Origin: Deltaproteobacteria bacterium
GTDB taxonomy: Bacteria > Myxococcota_A > Polyangia > HGW-17
DNA length: 7,485 bases
Direction of reading: 5' to 3'
Assembly (NCBI GenBank): GCA_003249585.1
Contig: QKIM01000408.1
Span: forward strand, 1-7,485
Shown here: piece by piece, positions 1 through 5,383 of the stretch
How positions within the stretch are numbered: the stretch's first letter is position 1
Layout: the number at the start of each line of letters is the position of its first letter
Translations under genes and position numbers: made by a program
Notes under the pieces: generated by a model
What the model was told of the DNA's origin: nothing
What the model saw: only the letters and a program-made list of their open reading frames with translations
Databases searched by the model: none

Positions 1-20
1 TTCAGTAGATCAGATTTCAT
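1..20 (-). CDS. 5' end of an unidentified gene leaving the window on the left
   Basis: Only the first six codons are visible (Met-Lys-Ser-Asp-Leu-Leu), so no function can be given. The start is supported by a strong Shine-Dalgarno sequence, GAGGTGA, ending three bases before the ATG, and by a TATAAT box at 47..42 that would give a short leader of about 15 nt. It lies downstream of, and on the same strand as, the zinc-ribbon gene that ends at 186. The 165-nt gap and the promoter suggest a separate transcription unit. Confidence 0.55.
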
Positions 21-37
21 GGTTCACCTCTCGGATA

Positions 38-56
38 CCTTATTATAGGCATAAGG
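38..56. repeat. short inverted repeat around the -10 box
   Basis: CCTTAT at 38-43 and its exact complement ATAAGG at 51-56 are separated by 7 bases. The repeat covers the -10 hexamer of the left-edge promoter, so it could be a repressor half-site pair, or it may be chance in an AT-rich patch. Confidence 0.4.
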
Positions 57-70
57 GCGTCGAAAAAAAA
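42..70 (-). promoter_or_regulatory. candidate promoter for the left-edge gene
   Basis: A perfect -10 hexamer TATAAT reads on the minus strand at 47..42, in the right place for a start near position 35 just ahead of the SD. The expected -35 position falls in a run of eight T (70..63), a poor -35 match but an AT-rich block in otherwise GC-rich DNA. The -10 lies within an inverted repeat, CCTTAT/ATAAGG, at 38-43 and 51-56. The call rests on the -10 and spacing only. Confidence 0.45.
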
Positions 71-185
71 TGCTTTTCCCCCCCAGACAACAACTTTCTT
101 CGTCGGTTGCTCTCTTCGGACAGGCGGGAGCATGCGCAGTGCACCGGTGGAGGTGGGTCCGCAGTGATGATCTCCAAGGCGGGAT
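71..185. other. non-coding stretch downstream of the zinc-ribbon gene
   Basis: No credible gene is seen. There is a run of seven C at 78-84 next to the A8 run at 63-70. No GC-rich stem precedes the minus-strand T-run, so a factor-independent terminator for the upstream genes is not evident. DnaK similarity was sought beyond the stop codon of the zinc-ribbon gene in all three minus-strand frames and was not found. Confidence 0.5.
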
Positions 186-617
186 CTAGAGAGAAGAGAT
201 CTCGTCACGGTGGAGGATGTGGACGAGGTGCTTTGGACCCGAGGCGTCCGCGGTGATAAAGGGCAGGTTGATCTCCACGGAGGGGGACGTGTCCAGCTCG
301 GGCAGCAGCTTCGCGAGCGCCTCGTCGATACGTCGTTTCGCGACGGGATCCTTTCCGAGATCGATCCCGTGCTCTCGTTTGAAGGCCTTGAGGAGGATCT
401 TTCTGGTCGCGCGGATTCGCTCCCTGGCCGATGGGGGCGGTGCGTGTCCGGACGACTCCTGAGGTGCCGGCTCACCCGCCGTCTGGGCCGGTCGGGCGGT
501 CAGGGTGAAGGGGCTCCCGCAGTATTCACAGCGCCCCCCCGTGCTGCCGGGGATGAGCTCGAGGGTGGCCCCGCACCCGGGACACTTGTGGATGATGAGA
601 TCGAGGTGGGTGGACAT
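186..617 (-). CDS. zinc-ribbon protein fused to a fragment of DnaK (Hsp70) nucleotide-binding domain
   Basis: 143 residues. The N-terminus carries a four-cysteine zinc ribbon (C12-x2-C15 and C30-x2-C33), then a Pro/Ala-rich linker (about 41-64) and a basic helix. From about F79 to the last residue, L143, the protein lines up without gaps with the part of DnaK running from the FKKDQGIDL segment through the ITADATGPKH motif to LESL. Here the matching pieces are FKREHGIDL and INLPFITADASGPKH. The comparison is by eye against a remembered E. coli DnaK. The phosphate-binding loops and the rest of Hsp70 are absent, so ATPase activity is not expected. The start at 617 is preferred over the longer frame opening at 824 because GGAG lies six bases upstream and because the extension would overlap the Hint gene. 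It is the last gene of the five-gene row. It could be a domesticated binding module or a decayed Hsp70 gene captured by a zinc ribbon. Confidence 0.8.
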   Translation of the reverse strand: MSTHLDLIIHKCPGCGATLELIPGSTGGRCEYCGSPFTLTARPAQTAGEPAPQESSGHAPPPSARERIRATRKILLKAFKREHGIDLGKDPVAKRRIDEALAKLLPELDTSPSVEINLPFITADASGPKHLVHILHRDEISSL

Positions 618-685
618 GAGCCGCTCCAGTATGGGGGAAGGCAGAGCCTGCCCGGGGCACGACACGGCGTGCGCCTGTAAGGGGA

Positions 686-1741
686 TCAATAGTTGTGCAC
701 GGGGATACCCGCAGCAAAATAAGTGTGTGGCGTGCCGACCGAGATGGAGTAGACGCGGCGGCGCCGCTTCCACACGCTCGAGACCAGGTGCGTCGGTTTG
801 AGGCCGGTGCCGCCCAGTCGCCACGTCCGGGTTTCAAGGGTCAGGGTCCCTGCGGGGAGGAAGGCTCCAATCGTCGCGTCGAGGAGGGGATGGTTCCCTG
901 TGGCGGTCAGTTGTGTGCCGTCGGAGAAGGTGAGCGTCCCCACCATGACGTCTGGGATGGAGCGCACCTCTGTCACCCTGGTGGAGAGGATCTCTCCTGT
1001 TTTCGGGTCGAAGGCCAGGAGTGCATCTCCAGGCTGCAGATCCTCGATGGCGCGATCCCCACCCGGGGTCGCCACGGGCGTCCCTGCGGCGAAGCAGGGC
1101 GCCTCGCCCTGGTCGTCCATCCAGACGCCCTGTTCGGGGTCGAGGTAGATGAAGGTCTTGGGATCATCGAAGGAGGAGGGCGCGTGGACGCGGCGATAGG
1201 GCCCCCGTGCCGCATGCACCTTCTCCCTGGCGCAGTCGTAGTCCGCCTGGATCCCCTTGGCGACGGCCTCGGCCCTGGCCTTGCGGCAGGCCTCGCGTAC
1301 GGCCTTGACGGTCTTCCCGATGTGGTGCATGTGGGTGGACATGAAATAGAAGGCGACAGGATCGCCCTCGCGGATGGTGATGAGGTGGCGGTCCGCGCAG
1401 ACGCAGCCCTTGCGCTGCCATGGCTTGCCGGTCCTGGCCAGCGCGAGGCACCGCGTCTTCGCTTCGGCGGGGTTCTGCCCACGAGCATCCCAGCAGCCGT
1501 CGAAGAACACATATCGCGCGGCCGCTTGGGGTGTGGCCGACATGGCGGCGGGTACGGCGCCCTTCATCGCTGGGGGCGTACCTTGTCTGGCCATGGTGGA
1601 CGGCGAGGCCGTGCTGCTCATTCCATTGGCCGGTGCAGTCGGCTTTTGTTCGGGTTCCGGGGATCGCGAGCCGCGGCCGCAGGAGAGCAGGGGGAGGAAA
1701 AACAGGCTGAAACAGAAGGTGCGTGTCATGAAAGGGAGCAT
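686..1741 (-). CDS. lipoprotein with a C-terminal Hint (intein/hedgehog-like) autoprocessing domain
   Basis: 351 residues. A type II signal peptide ends in the lipobox LLSC, with C21 as lipidation site, followed by a Ser/Pro/Ala-rich tether (about 22-72). The middle domain (about 75-210) has six cysteines (C83, C98, C113, C115, C151, C170) and no family I recognise. The Hint domain starts at C216 (CFAAGTPV), carries the block-B TGNH motif (T281 to H284) and ends in TPHTYFAAGIPVHNY, with H349-N350 as the usual terminal pair and one residue, Y351, after it. Hint domains perform N-S acyl shift at the first Cys and Asn cyclisation at the end, giving splicing, cleavage or transfer to a nucleophile. 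Here there is no downstream extein to splice. The residue before C216 is proline, which normally disfavours the acyl shift. The start is chosen for the GAGG seven bases upstream; M5 has no SD. The gene starts 28 nt after the sensor gene stop. Confidence 0.85.
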   Translation of the reverse strand: MLPFMTRTFCFSLFFLPLLSCGRGSRSPEPEQKPTAPANGMSSTASPSTMARQGTPPAMKGAVPAAMSATPQAAARYVFFDGCWDARGQNPAEAKTRCLALARTGKPWQRKGCVCADRHLITIREGDPVAFYFMSTHMHHIGKTVKAVREACRKARAEAVAKGIQADYDCAREKVHAARGPYRRVHAPSSFDDPKTFIYLDPEQGVWMDDQGEAPCFAAGTPVATPGGDRAIEDLQPGDALLAFDPKTGEILSTRVTEVRSIPDVMVGTLTFSDGTQLTATGNHPLLDATIGAFLPAGTLTLETRTWRLGGTGLKPTHLVSSVWKRRRRVYSISVGTPHTYFAAGIPVHNY

Positions 1742-1769
1742 AGATCATCCTCACCCGATTGCAAGCGCG

Positions 1770-2375
1770 TCAGGGGGTGACAGGGGGACCGGGTCGACGG
1801 GCCGGGATGCAGGCGAGCCCCTTATGGCGCGGCGGGCGGCGGCAGAAGCCCTGGACGTCTTTACCCCGGAGACCGGAAAAATGGCATAGTGCAGCTTCGG
1901 ATTTTCCGAGGCAGGCCTTGAGGGCCTGTGGAGGGGGACGACGAGGAAAGAGATCTTCGGTGCCCATGCCTCCCGGGGATCTGCCCGTCCCTGGTGTTTT
2001 GTGCTCCATGCCCTGTCCCACCCCGGGAAACCGAGCGTCGTGCAGCTTTCGTTGGGCGGGGGTGAGGATACGTCGGAACTCCTCCCGCATCTTCCGGTGG
2101 ATCGCCTCCGCGTCGGGGGCGATCCGGCGCCTGATAGCTTCCAGCCGGCCCCGGTACCGGTCCCCGATCTCCCTCGCCCTGCGCAGCTGCCCGGGGGTCA
2201 GTCCCAGCCCCTCATGGGGAAGTCCCTGGTGGGGTGGCGCCGACGTTCCGGAGGAGGACTTCGAGGTGTGGCGTCCCAGCCAGAATCCCCCGGCGCCCCC
2301 CAGGAGGAGCACGGAGATCAGGGTGACGGCCGCCATCAGCGCCGCTCTGTCTTTGAGGTAGCCTTGGTGTCTCAT
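1770..2375 (-). CDS. membrane-anchored periplasmic sensor, CnrX/Spy-CpxP-like, with an aberrant C-terminal tail
   Basis: 201 residues. One N-terminal membrane helix (about 11-34) anchors a periplasmic helical domain with two LTPxQ motifs (LTPGQ at 59-63, LTPAQ at 104-108), the signature spacing of the Spy/CpxP/CnrX group. In CnrX-type systems such a domain senses periplasmic metal or envelope stress and controls the anti-sigma protein. H49, H54, H112 and M123 are possible ligands but are not shown to match CnrX. The start at 2375 is set by an AGGAGG SD and an ATGA overlap with the anti-sigma gene. The conserved domain ends near residue 116. The remaining 85 residues are Pro/Arg-rich with four Cys, use many A/T-ending codons (15 of 34 codons end in G or C for residues 139-172) and cover two tandem hairpins. 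The tail therefore looks like former non-coding DNA read through in frame. Confidence 0.72.
   Translation of the reverse strand: MRHQGYLKDRAALMAAVTLISVLLLGGAGGFWLGRHTSKSSSGTSAPPHQGLPHEGLGLTPGQLRRAREIGDRYRGRLEAIRRRIAPDAEAIHRKMREEFRRILTPAQRKLHDARFPGVGQGMEHKTPGTGRSPGGMGTEDLFPRRPPPQALKACLGKSEAALCHFSGLRGKDVQGFCRRPPRHKGLACIPARRPGPPVTP
1895..1928 (-). repeat. two back-to-back stem-loops in the sensor gene tail (possible relict terminator or attenuator)
   Basis: A perfect 6-bp stem (CAGGCC/GGCCTG, 5-base loop) spans 1912-1928. It is directly followed in the transcript by a second stem at 1895-1911 (TCGGA/TCCGA core with a 3-base loop, extendable by two pairs). A run of five T occurs 13 bases further at 1881-1877. 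The arrangement resembles an intrinsic terminator with too long a gap to the T-run. It lies 150-190 nt before the Hint gene start and inside the atypical tail of the sensor reading frame. Confidence 0.5.
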
Positions 2376-2692
2376 TGCCGCCTCCTGATAACGTCCACCG
2401 CGTCCCACGAGGAGAGGGTGGTCTTGCCCCGGGCCCACTGCGCGAAAGATGACCCGTCGGCGCGGGGCGGCCTAGGGCGCTGTCCCCCACCTGTCAGGAG
2501 AATGGTGGTGGTGAGCGCGAGCGCGAGGGTGGCCAGAGCCACGGCCGGGACAAACAGCCTGGAGAGCACCGTCATCGTCGAGCGCCGCCGCGCTCTGAGG
2601 ATTCGGGCGGTGAGGGCACCAACGGTTCGATCGAACCGGTTCTTGTCCCTGGTCGGGTCCAGGGGGGACAGGTCGAGGGGCTGCTGTTTCAT
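2372..2692 (-). CDS. small single-span membrane protein, probable anti-sigma factor (CnrY-like position)
   Basis: 106 residues. It has a charged N-terminal segment of about 43 residues, one hydrophobic helix (about 44-67) and a short 39-residue outer part. The arginine-rich ILRARRRS just before the helix predicts that the N-terminus is cytoplasmic. This layout matches CnrY-type anti-sigma factors, where a short cytoplasmic arm grips the sigma factor and a periplasmic part meets the sensor. No zinc-binding anti-sigma motif is present. The role is inferred mainly from position: its ATG overlaps the sigma gene stop (ATGA) behind a near-perfect AAGGAGG SD, and its own stop overlaps the sensor start in the same way. 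The stoichiometric coupling fits a sigma/anti-sigma/sensor triad. A 16-bp palindrome lies in its codons 18-23. Confidence 0.68.
   Translation of the reverse strand: MKQQPLDLSPLDPTRDKNRFDRTVGALTARILRARRRSTMTVLSRLFVPAVALATLALALTTTILLTGGGQRPRPPRADGSSFAQWARGKTTLSSWDAVDVIRRRQ
2623..2638. repeat. 16-bp perfect palindrome inside the anti-sigma gene
   Basis: CGGTTCGATCGAACCG reads the same on both strands. It encodes the Asn-Arg-Phe-Asp-Arg-Thr stretch of the cytoplasmic arm. It could be an intragenic operator or simply a coincidence of codon choice; nothing else in the window repeats it. Confidence 0.6.
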
Positions 2693-3234
2693 GGTGTGCC
2701 TCCTTGGGGCGCCCCCTCGAGGGAAGCGCGCGCGCGGGTCCTGGCCGTGAACAGGATCTGCCGGGAGTTGGTCTCTGAGATGCCCAGGGCGTCGGCGATC
2801 TCCCGGTGCCGCAGGCCGCTGAGGTCGTGGAGCAGGAGGACCTCCCGCTCCCGCTCTGCGAGATGGCCCAGTGCTCTCAGCAGGTCATCGCGCACTGGGA
2901 CGTTCCGAGCGCCCACGGCGAGCGTCTCGGGATCCACGGGCGACCGACGCCGCTCCGCCGCGTTCCTGGCAGAGACCAGGGTGAGGGCGCGGTTTCGGAC
3001 GATCTTCATGAGCCAGGGCCTGAAGCGCTGGGGATCCTTCAGGCGTTCCAGGGACGCAAAGGCGGTGGCCATGGCTGTCTGTGCGGCGTCCTCGGCGTCC
3101 TCGGGGTGGCGCAGCACAGACAGCGCGACGGCATAGCAGGGGCGGTAGAACCGGCGCACCAGGCGCTCGCACGCCCGTGCATCTCCCTTGAGGACTGCCT
3201 GAACCAAGTTCGCCGTATCGGTGTCGTGCATCAT
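2689..3234 (-). CDS. ECF-family RNA polymerase sigma factor
   Basis: 181 residues from the preferred start. Region 2 spans about 20-95 and includes the typical FRPWLMKIVRNRALTLVSAR recognition helix of ECF factors. A short linker (about 96-115) leads to region 4 (about 116-172) with ALGHLAEREREVLLLHDLSG and a helix-turn-helix REIADALGISETNSRQILFTAR that would read the -35 element. There is no region 1.1 or 3, as expected for the ECF class. An in-frame ATG at 3273 would add 13 residues, but a candidate ECF promoter at 3304-3278 would start transcription about at that ATG. The ATG pair at 3234/3231, behind a GGGGAG, is therefore preferred, although its SD spacing is short. It heads the overlapping sigma/anti-sigma/sensor triad and probably drives its own expression. 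Confidence 0.9.
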   Translation of the reverse strand: MMHDTDTANLVQAVLKGDARACERLVRRFYRPCYAVALSVLRHPEDAEDAAQTAMATAFASLERLKDPQRFRPWLMKIVRNRALTLVSARNAAERRRSPVDPETLAVGARNVPVRDDLLRALGHLAEREREVLLLHDLSGLRHREIADALGISETNSRQILFTARTRARASLEGAPQGGTP

Positions 3235-3277
3235 CTCCCCGGTTTCGAAGGGGGGTTCTCCCACACCGGTCATACCA

Positions 3278-3304
3278 TAGACTCGAAATCCTGGCCAAAC
3301 GTTA
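3278..3304 (-). promoter_or_regulatory. candidate autoregulated ECF promoter
   Basis: On the minus strand TAACG (3304-3300) and GTCTA (3282-3278) are separated by 17 bases. The AAC core at -35 and the GTC core at -10 with this spacing are the usual ECF-type layout. Transcription would begin near 3272, giving a leader of about 38 nt to the ATG at 3234. The match is by eye, and the cognate consensus of this factor is unknown. Confidence 0.5.
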
Positions 3305-3419
3305 GCGCTGCAAGAATAAATGTCGACAAGAACCGCCCCAGGGCTGCCAGTGACCGAGTCAGGGGCACCGCGGACCGAAATCAGCTGGACGAGGGGCGCG
3401 TGGATGGTAGAAGACGGAC

Positions 3420-4523
3420 ATGACGATGGTTCTTGGTTCCCTATGTTTCATCGCTGCGGCTCTCGTCGCGGTCAACCTCCTCGTCTGGTCCATCCATGCC
3501 CGCCGCTCTCCGAGGCCGGACGGTCCCGAGGAGCATGCGCTGGCGGTCGCCAGCGGCTTCGATGGACGCCGGTTCACGGTGCCTCCGGGGGGCCGCACCT
3601 TCAAGCGACCCAGGAACATACTGCGGCTGTTGGGCCGAACCTTCTTCGGCAGAGAGAACCGCCGTCCACCCCACCCCCTGCCCGTACGGCACCCGCGCCC
3701 CGAGGAGCTGCAGGCGCCCGGCGAATTGGGTGTGACCTGGCTGGGACACTCCACGGTGCTCCTGGAGATCGAGGGCCATCTGCTCCTCACGGATCCGGTC
3801 TTCGGCGAGCGGTGCAGCCCTGTCTCTTTCGCCGGGCCCAGGCGCTTCCACGAGCCCCCTGTGGCCCTCGATGACCTCCCGCACCTGGACGCCGTCCTCA
3901 TCTCCCACAACCACTACGATCATTTGGAGCGCGCGACCGTCGAGGCCCTGGCCCAGCGACAGGTCCCCTTCATCGTCCCTCTGGGGCTGGGGCATTACCT
4001 GCGTCGCTGGGGGATCCCACGGGAGCGGATCACGGAGCTCCCCTGGTGGGGGAGTGCCATCGTCGCCGGGCTCACGATCACGGCGACACCTTCGGCTCAC
4101 TTCTCCCAGCGGGCCATGGAGTTCTCCAACCGGACGCTGTGGGCGTCGTTCGCCATCACAGGAACAGCGCACCGGGTCTTCTTCGGCGGGGACTCGGGAT
4201 GGTTCGATGGCTTCGGGGAGATCGGACGGCGGCTGGGCCCCTTTGACCTCACCATGCTGGAGATCGGCGCCTTCGACGAGGCCTGGGCGCCCATCCACCT
4301 GGGCCCCGAGGGCGCGATCCGTGCACACCGCGCGCTCGGCGGAGAGGTGTTCCTCCCTGTTCACTACGGGACCTTCTGTCTGGCGCTCCACGATTGGGAC
4401 GCGCCCCCTGAAGAGGCCACTGCCGCCGCGAAGGCCGCTGGGGTGCGAATGGTGACGCCGGGGCCAGGAGAACGTTGGGCGCCTGGCATGAGGGATCCAG
4501 AGGCCTGGTGGAAGAGGCGATAG
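3420..4523 (+). CDS. metallo-beta-lactamase-fold hydrolase, NAPE-PLD/UlaG-like
   Basis: 367 residues. An N-terminal hydrophobic helix (about 4-23) is followed by basic HARRSPRP, so the catalytic domain may face the cytoplasm with the helix as an anchor. The domain begins at about 101 with VTWLGHST. The metal-site motif SHNHYDHL supplies H163, H165, D167 and H168. H227 (SAHFS), D258 (GGDSG) and H315 (PVHYGTF) complete a two-zinc site in the order seen in N-acylphosphatidylethanolamine phospholipase D. The segment IHLGPEGAI (292-300) is also typical of that group. Members include NAPE-PLD and bacterial RomA/UlaG-type proteins; the substrate here (phospholipid, phosphodiester or lactone) cannot be told from sequence. 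It is divergent from the ECF operon across 185 nt (to the start at 3234) and has only a weak SD. An ATG at 3426 is an alternative start. Confidence 0.88.
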   Translation: MTMVLGSLCFIAAALVAVNLLVWSIHARRSPRPDGPEEHALAVASGFDGRRFTVPPGGRTFKRPRNILRLLGRTFFGRENRRPPHPLPVRHPRPEELQAPGELGVTWLGHSTVLLEIEGHLLLTDPVFGERCSPVSFAGPRRFHEPPVALDDLPHLDAVLISHNHYDHLERATVEALAQRQVPFIVPLGLGHYLRRWGIPRERITELPWWGSAIVAGLTITATPSAHFSQRAMEFSNRTLWASFAITGTAHRVFFGGDSGWFDGFGEIGRRLGPFDLTMLEIGAFDEAWAPIHLGPEGAIRAHRALGGEVFLPVHYGTFCLALHDWDAPPEEATAAAKAAGVRMVTPGPGERWAPGMRDPEAWWKRR

Positions 4524-4647
4524 GACTGCGGCGAATGGGCAAGGGGCTGCCGGACGGGCTCGCCGTGGCAGGCTCACCCTGGGGACAGGACACCTCCTGC
4601 CCGTACGAACGCCGCGTCCTGCCCACCCTGCTGAGGATTTCTCGTGG
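4524..4647. terminator. convergent intergenic region with two GC-rich stem-loops, possible bidirectional terminator
   Basis: Between the ends of the hydrolase and trmO genes there is a stem at 4547-4571 (CTGCC and ACGG pairing with CCGT and GGCAG, with a two-base bulge) and another at 4582-4602 (GGG-A-CAGGA with TCCTG-CCC, 4-base loop). Neither is followed by a T-run on either strand, so classical intrinsic termination is not shown. The position between converging genes is the main argument. Confidence 0.35.
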
Positions 4648-5382
4648 TCACTCGTCACCTCGGCGCCGCAGGAAGTCCTCCCATGGCTCGACGGTAGTCA
4701 CGGTGATGCCCCCGCCCGCCAGACGCCAGCGGATGTTGCAGTCGTAAAGAGGCAGCCCGTAGACGTGGTTTTCGTCGCCGGGGCGATACTGGGGCCTCGG
4801 GTCGAGGCGGAGCATCTGCTCAAGCAGGTGCGCGAATCCAGGGTGGCGAAGCTCCTGGGCGTCGAGCGCCTCGCGCGTGCCGGGGGCATATTCGATGGTC
4901 AGCCGTGCCGGGGGTGGCTCCTGGGCATATCCCCCCGTGGCTCCGGGGAGGGCTTCGGCATAGGGCAGGTAGGGTTTGATATCCAGCACGGGCGTGCCGT
5001 CCACGAAGTCGCCGCCCCCAAGGACGAGGCCGAGCCGGTCCCCCTCACGGATCAGACCGCCGTTGCCCACCAGGGAGAGCCCCAGGGGGTTGGGGCGGTA
5101 GGGGCTGCGTGAGGCGAAGACCCCCACGCGGTTGTTGCCGCCCAGACGCGGCGGCCTTACCAGCGGCGACCATCGCTCCCTCGGGGGAATCTCATGAAAA
5201 TGAAAAAGGATCCACAGGTGGCTGAACCCCTCGATGTCCCGAAAGGCCAGGGGATCGTCCCAGGGCGGGGAGAGCCACAGGCGGGCCGAGGAGTCCACGA
5301 GCCCGGGCTGGCGCGGGACGCCGAACTTGCTGGTGAAGGGGCTCTCGATGTAGCCGATGACGTCCAGGGTGAGCGTGGTCAT
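4648..5382 (-). CDS. trmO: tRNA (N6-threonylcarbamoyladenosine37-N6)-methyltransferase TrmO (TsaA/YaeB family)
   Basis: 244 residues. TrmO uses S-adenosylmethionine to N6-methylate t6A at position 37 of certain tRNAs, tuning decoding of ACC/ACU codons. Family marks are FGVPRQPGLV (20-29), the long core from RPPRLGGN through RVGVFASRSPYRPNPLGLS (76-103) and FVDGTPVLDIKPYLPYAEA (126-144), all close to E. coli YaeB. The C-terminal domain is present and ends in VEPWEDFLRR. Length is close to that of the E. coli protein. The ATG follows the dipeptidase stop codon by a single base and has no SD of its own, so translation probably depends on coupling to the upstream gene. Functionally the two genes have no evident link. 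Confidence 0.95.
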   Translation of the reverse strand: MTTLTLDVIGYIESPFTSKFGVPRQPGLVDSSARLWLSPPWDDPLAFRDIEGFSHLWILFHFHEIPPRERWSPLVRPPRLGGNNRVGVFASRSPYRPNPLGLSLVGNGGLIREGDRLGLVLGGGDFVDGTPVLDIKPYLPYAEALPGATGGYAQEPPPARLTIEYAPGTREALDAQELRHPGFAHLLEQMLRLDPRPQYRPGDENHVYGLPLYDCNIRWRLAGGGITVTTVEPWEDFLRRRGDE

Positions 5383-5383
5383 G

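Noticed and set aside
60..86. Intrinsic terminator formed by the T8 run on the minus strand
   Set aside because: Only a 4-bp A/T stem (AAAA/TTTT) precedes the run; there is no GC-rich hairpin.
17..475. 152-codon minus-strand frame overlapping the zinc-ribbon gene
   Set aside because: Its Ser/Arg/Pro-rich composition is that of an out-of-frame reading; the four-Cys ribbon and DnaK similarity are in the other frame.
618..824. Upstream extension of the zinc-ribbon reading frame by 69 codons
   Set aside because: It overlaps the end of the Hint gene, has no family resemblance, and the internal ATG at 617 has a well-placed GGAG and begins directly at the ribbon domain.
686..1741. Polymorphic toxin with a HINT-released toxin domain
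   Set aside because: Nothing follows the His-Asn-Tyr end, and the next gene is a zinc-ribbon protein without toxin or immunity features.
695..1780. 361-codon open frame on the plus strand opposite the Hint gene
   Set aside because: The minus-strand frame shows lipobox and Hint motifs; the plus frame has none and is low complexity.
1759..2361. 200-codon plus-strand frame opposite the sensor gene
   Set aside because: The minus frame has a membrane helix, two LTPxQ motifs, an SD and operon overlap. The plus frame is Arg/Ser/Pro-rich with no SD or family signal.
3441..4658. 405-codon open frame on the minus strand opposite the MBL-fold gene
   Set aside because: The plus-strand product has a complete metal site. 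The antisense product is Arg/Pro/Gly-rich with no recognisable domain.
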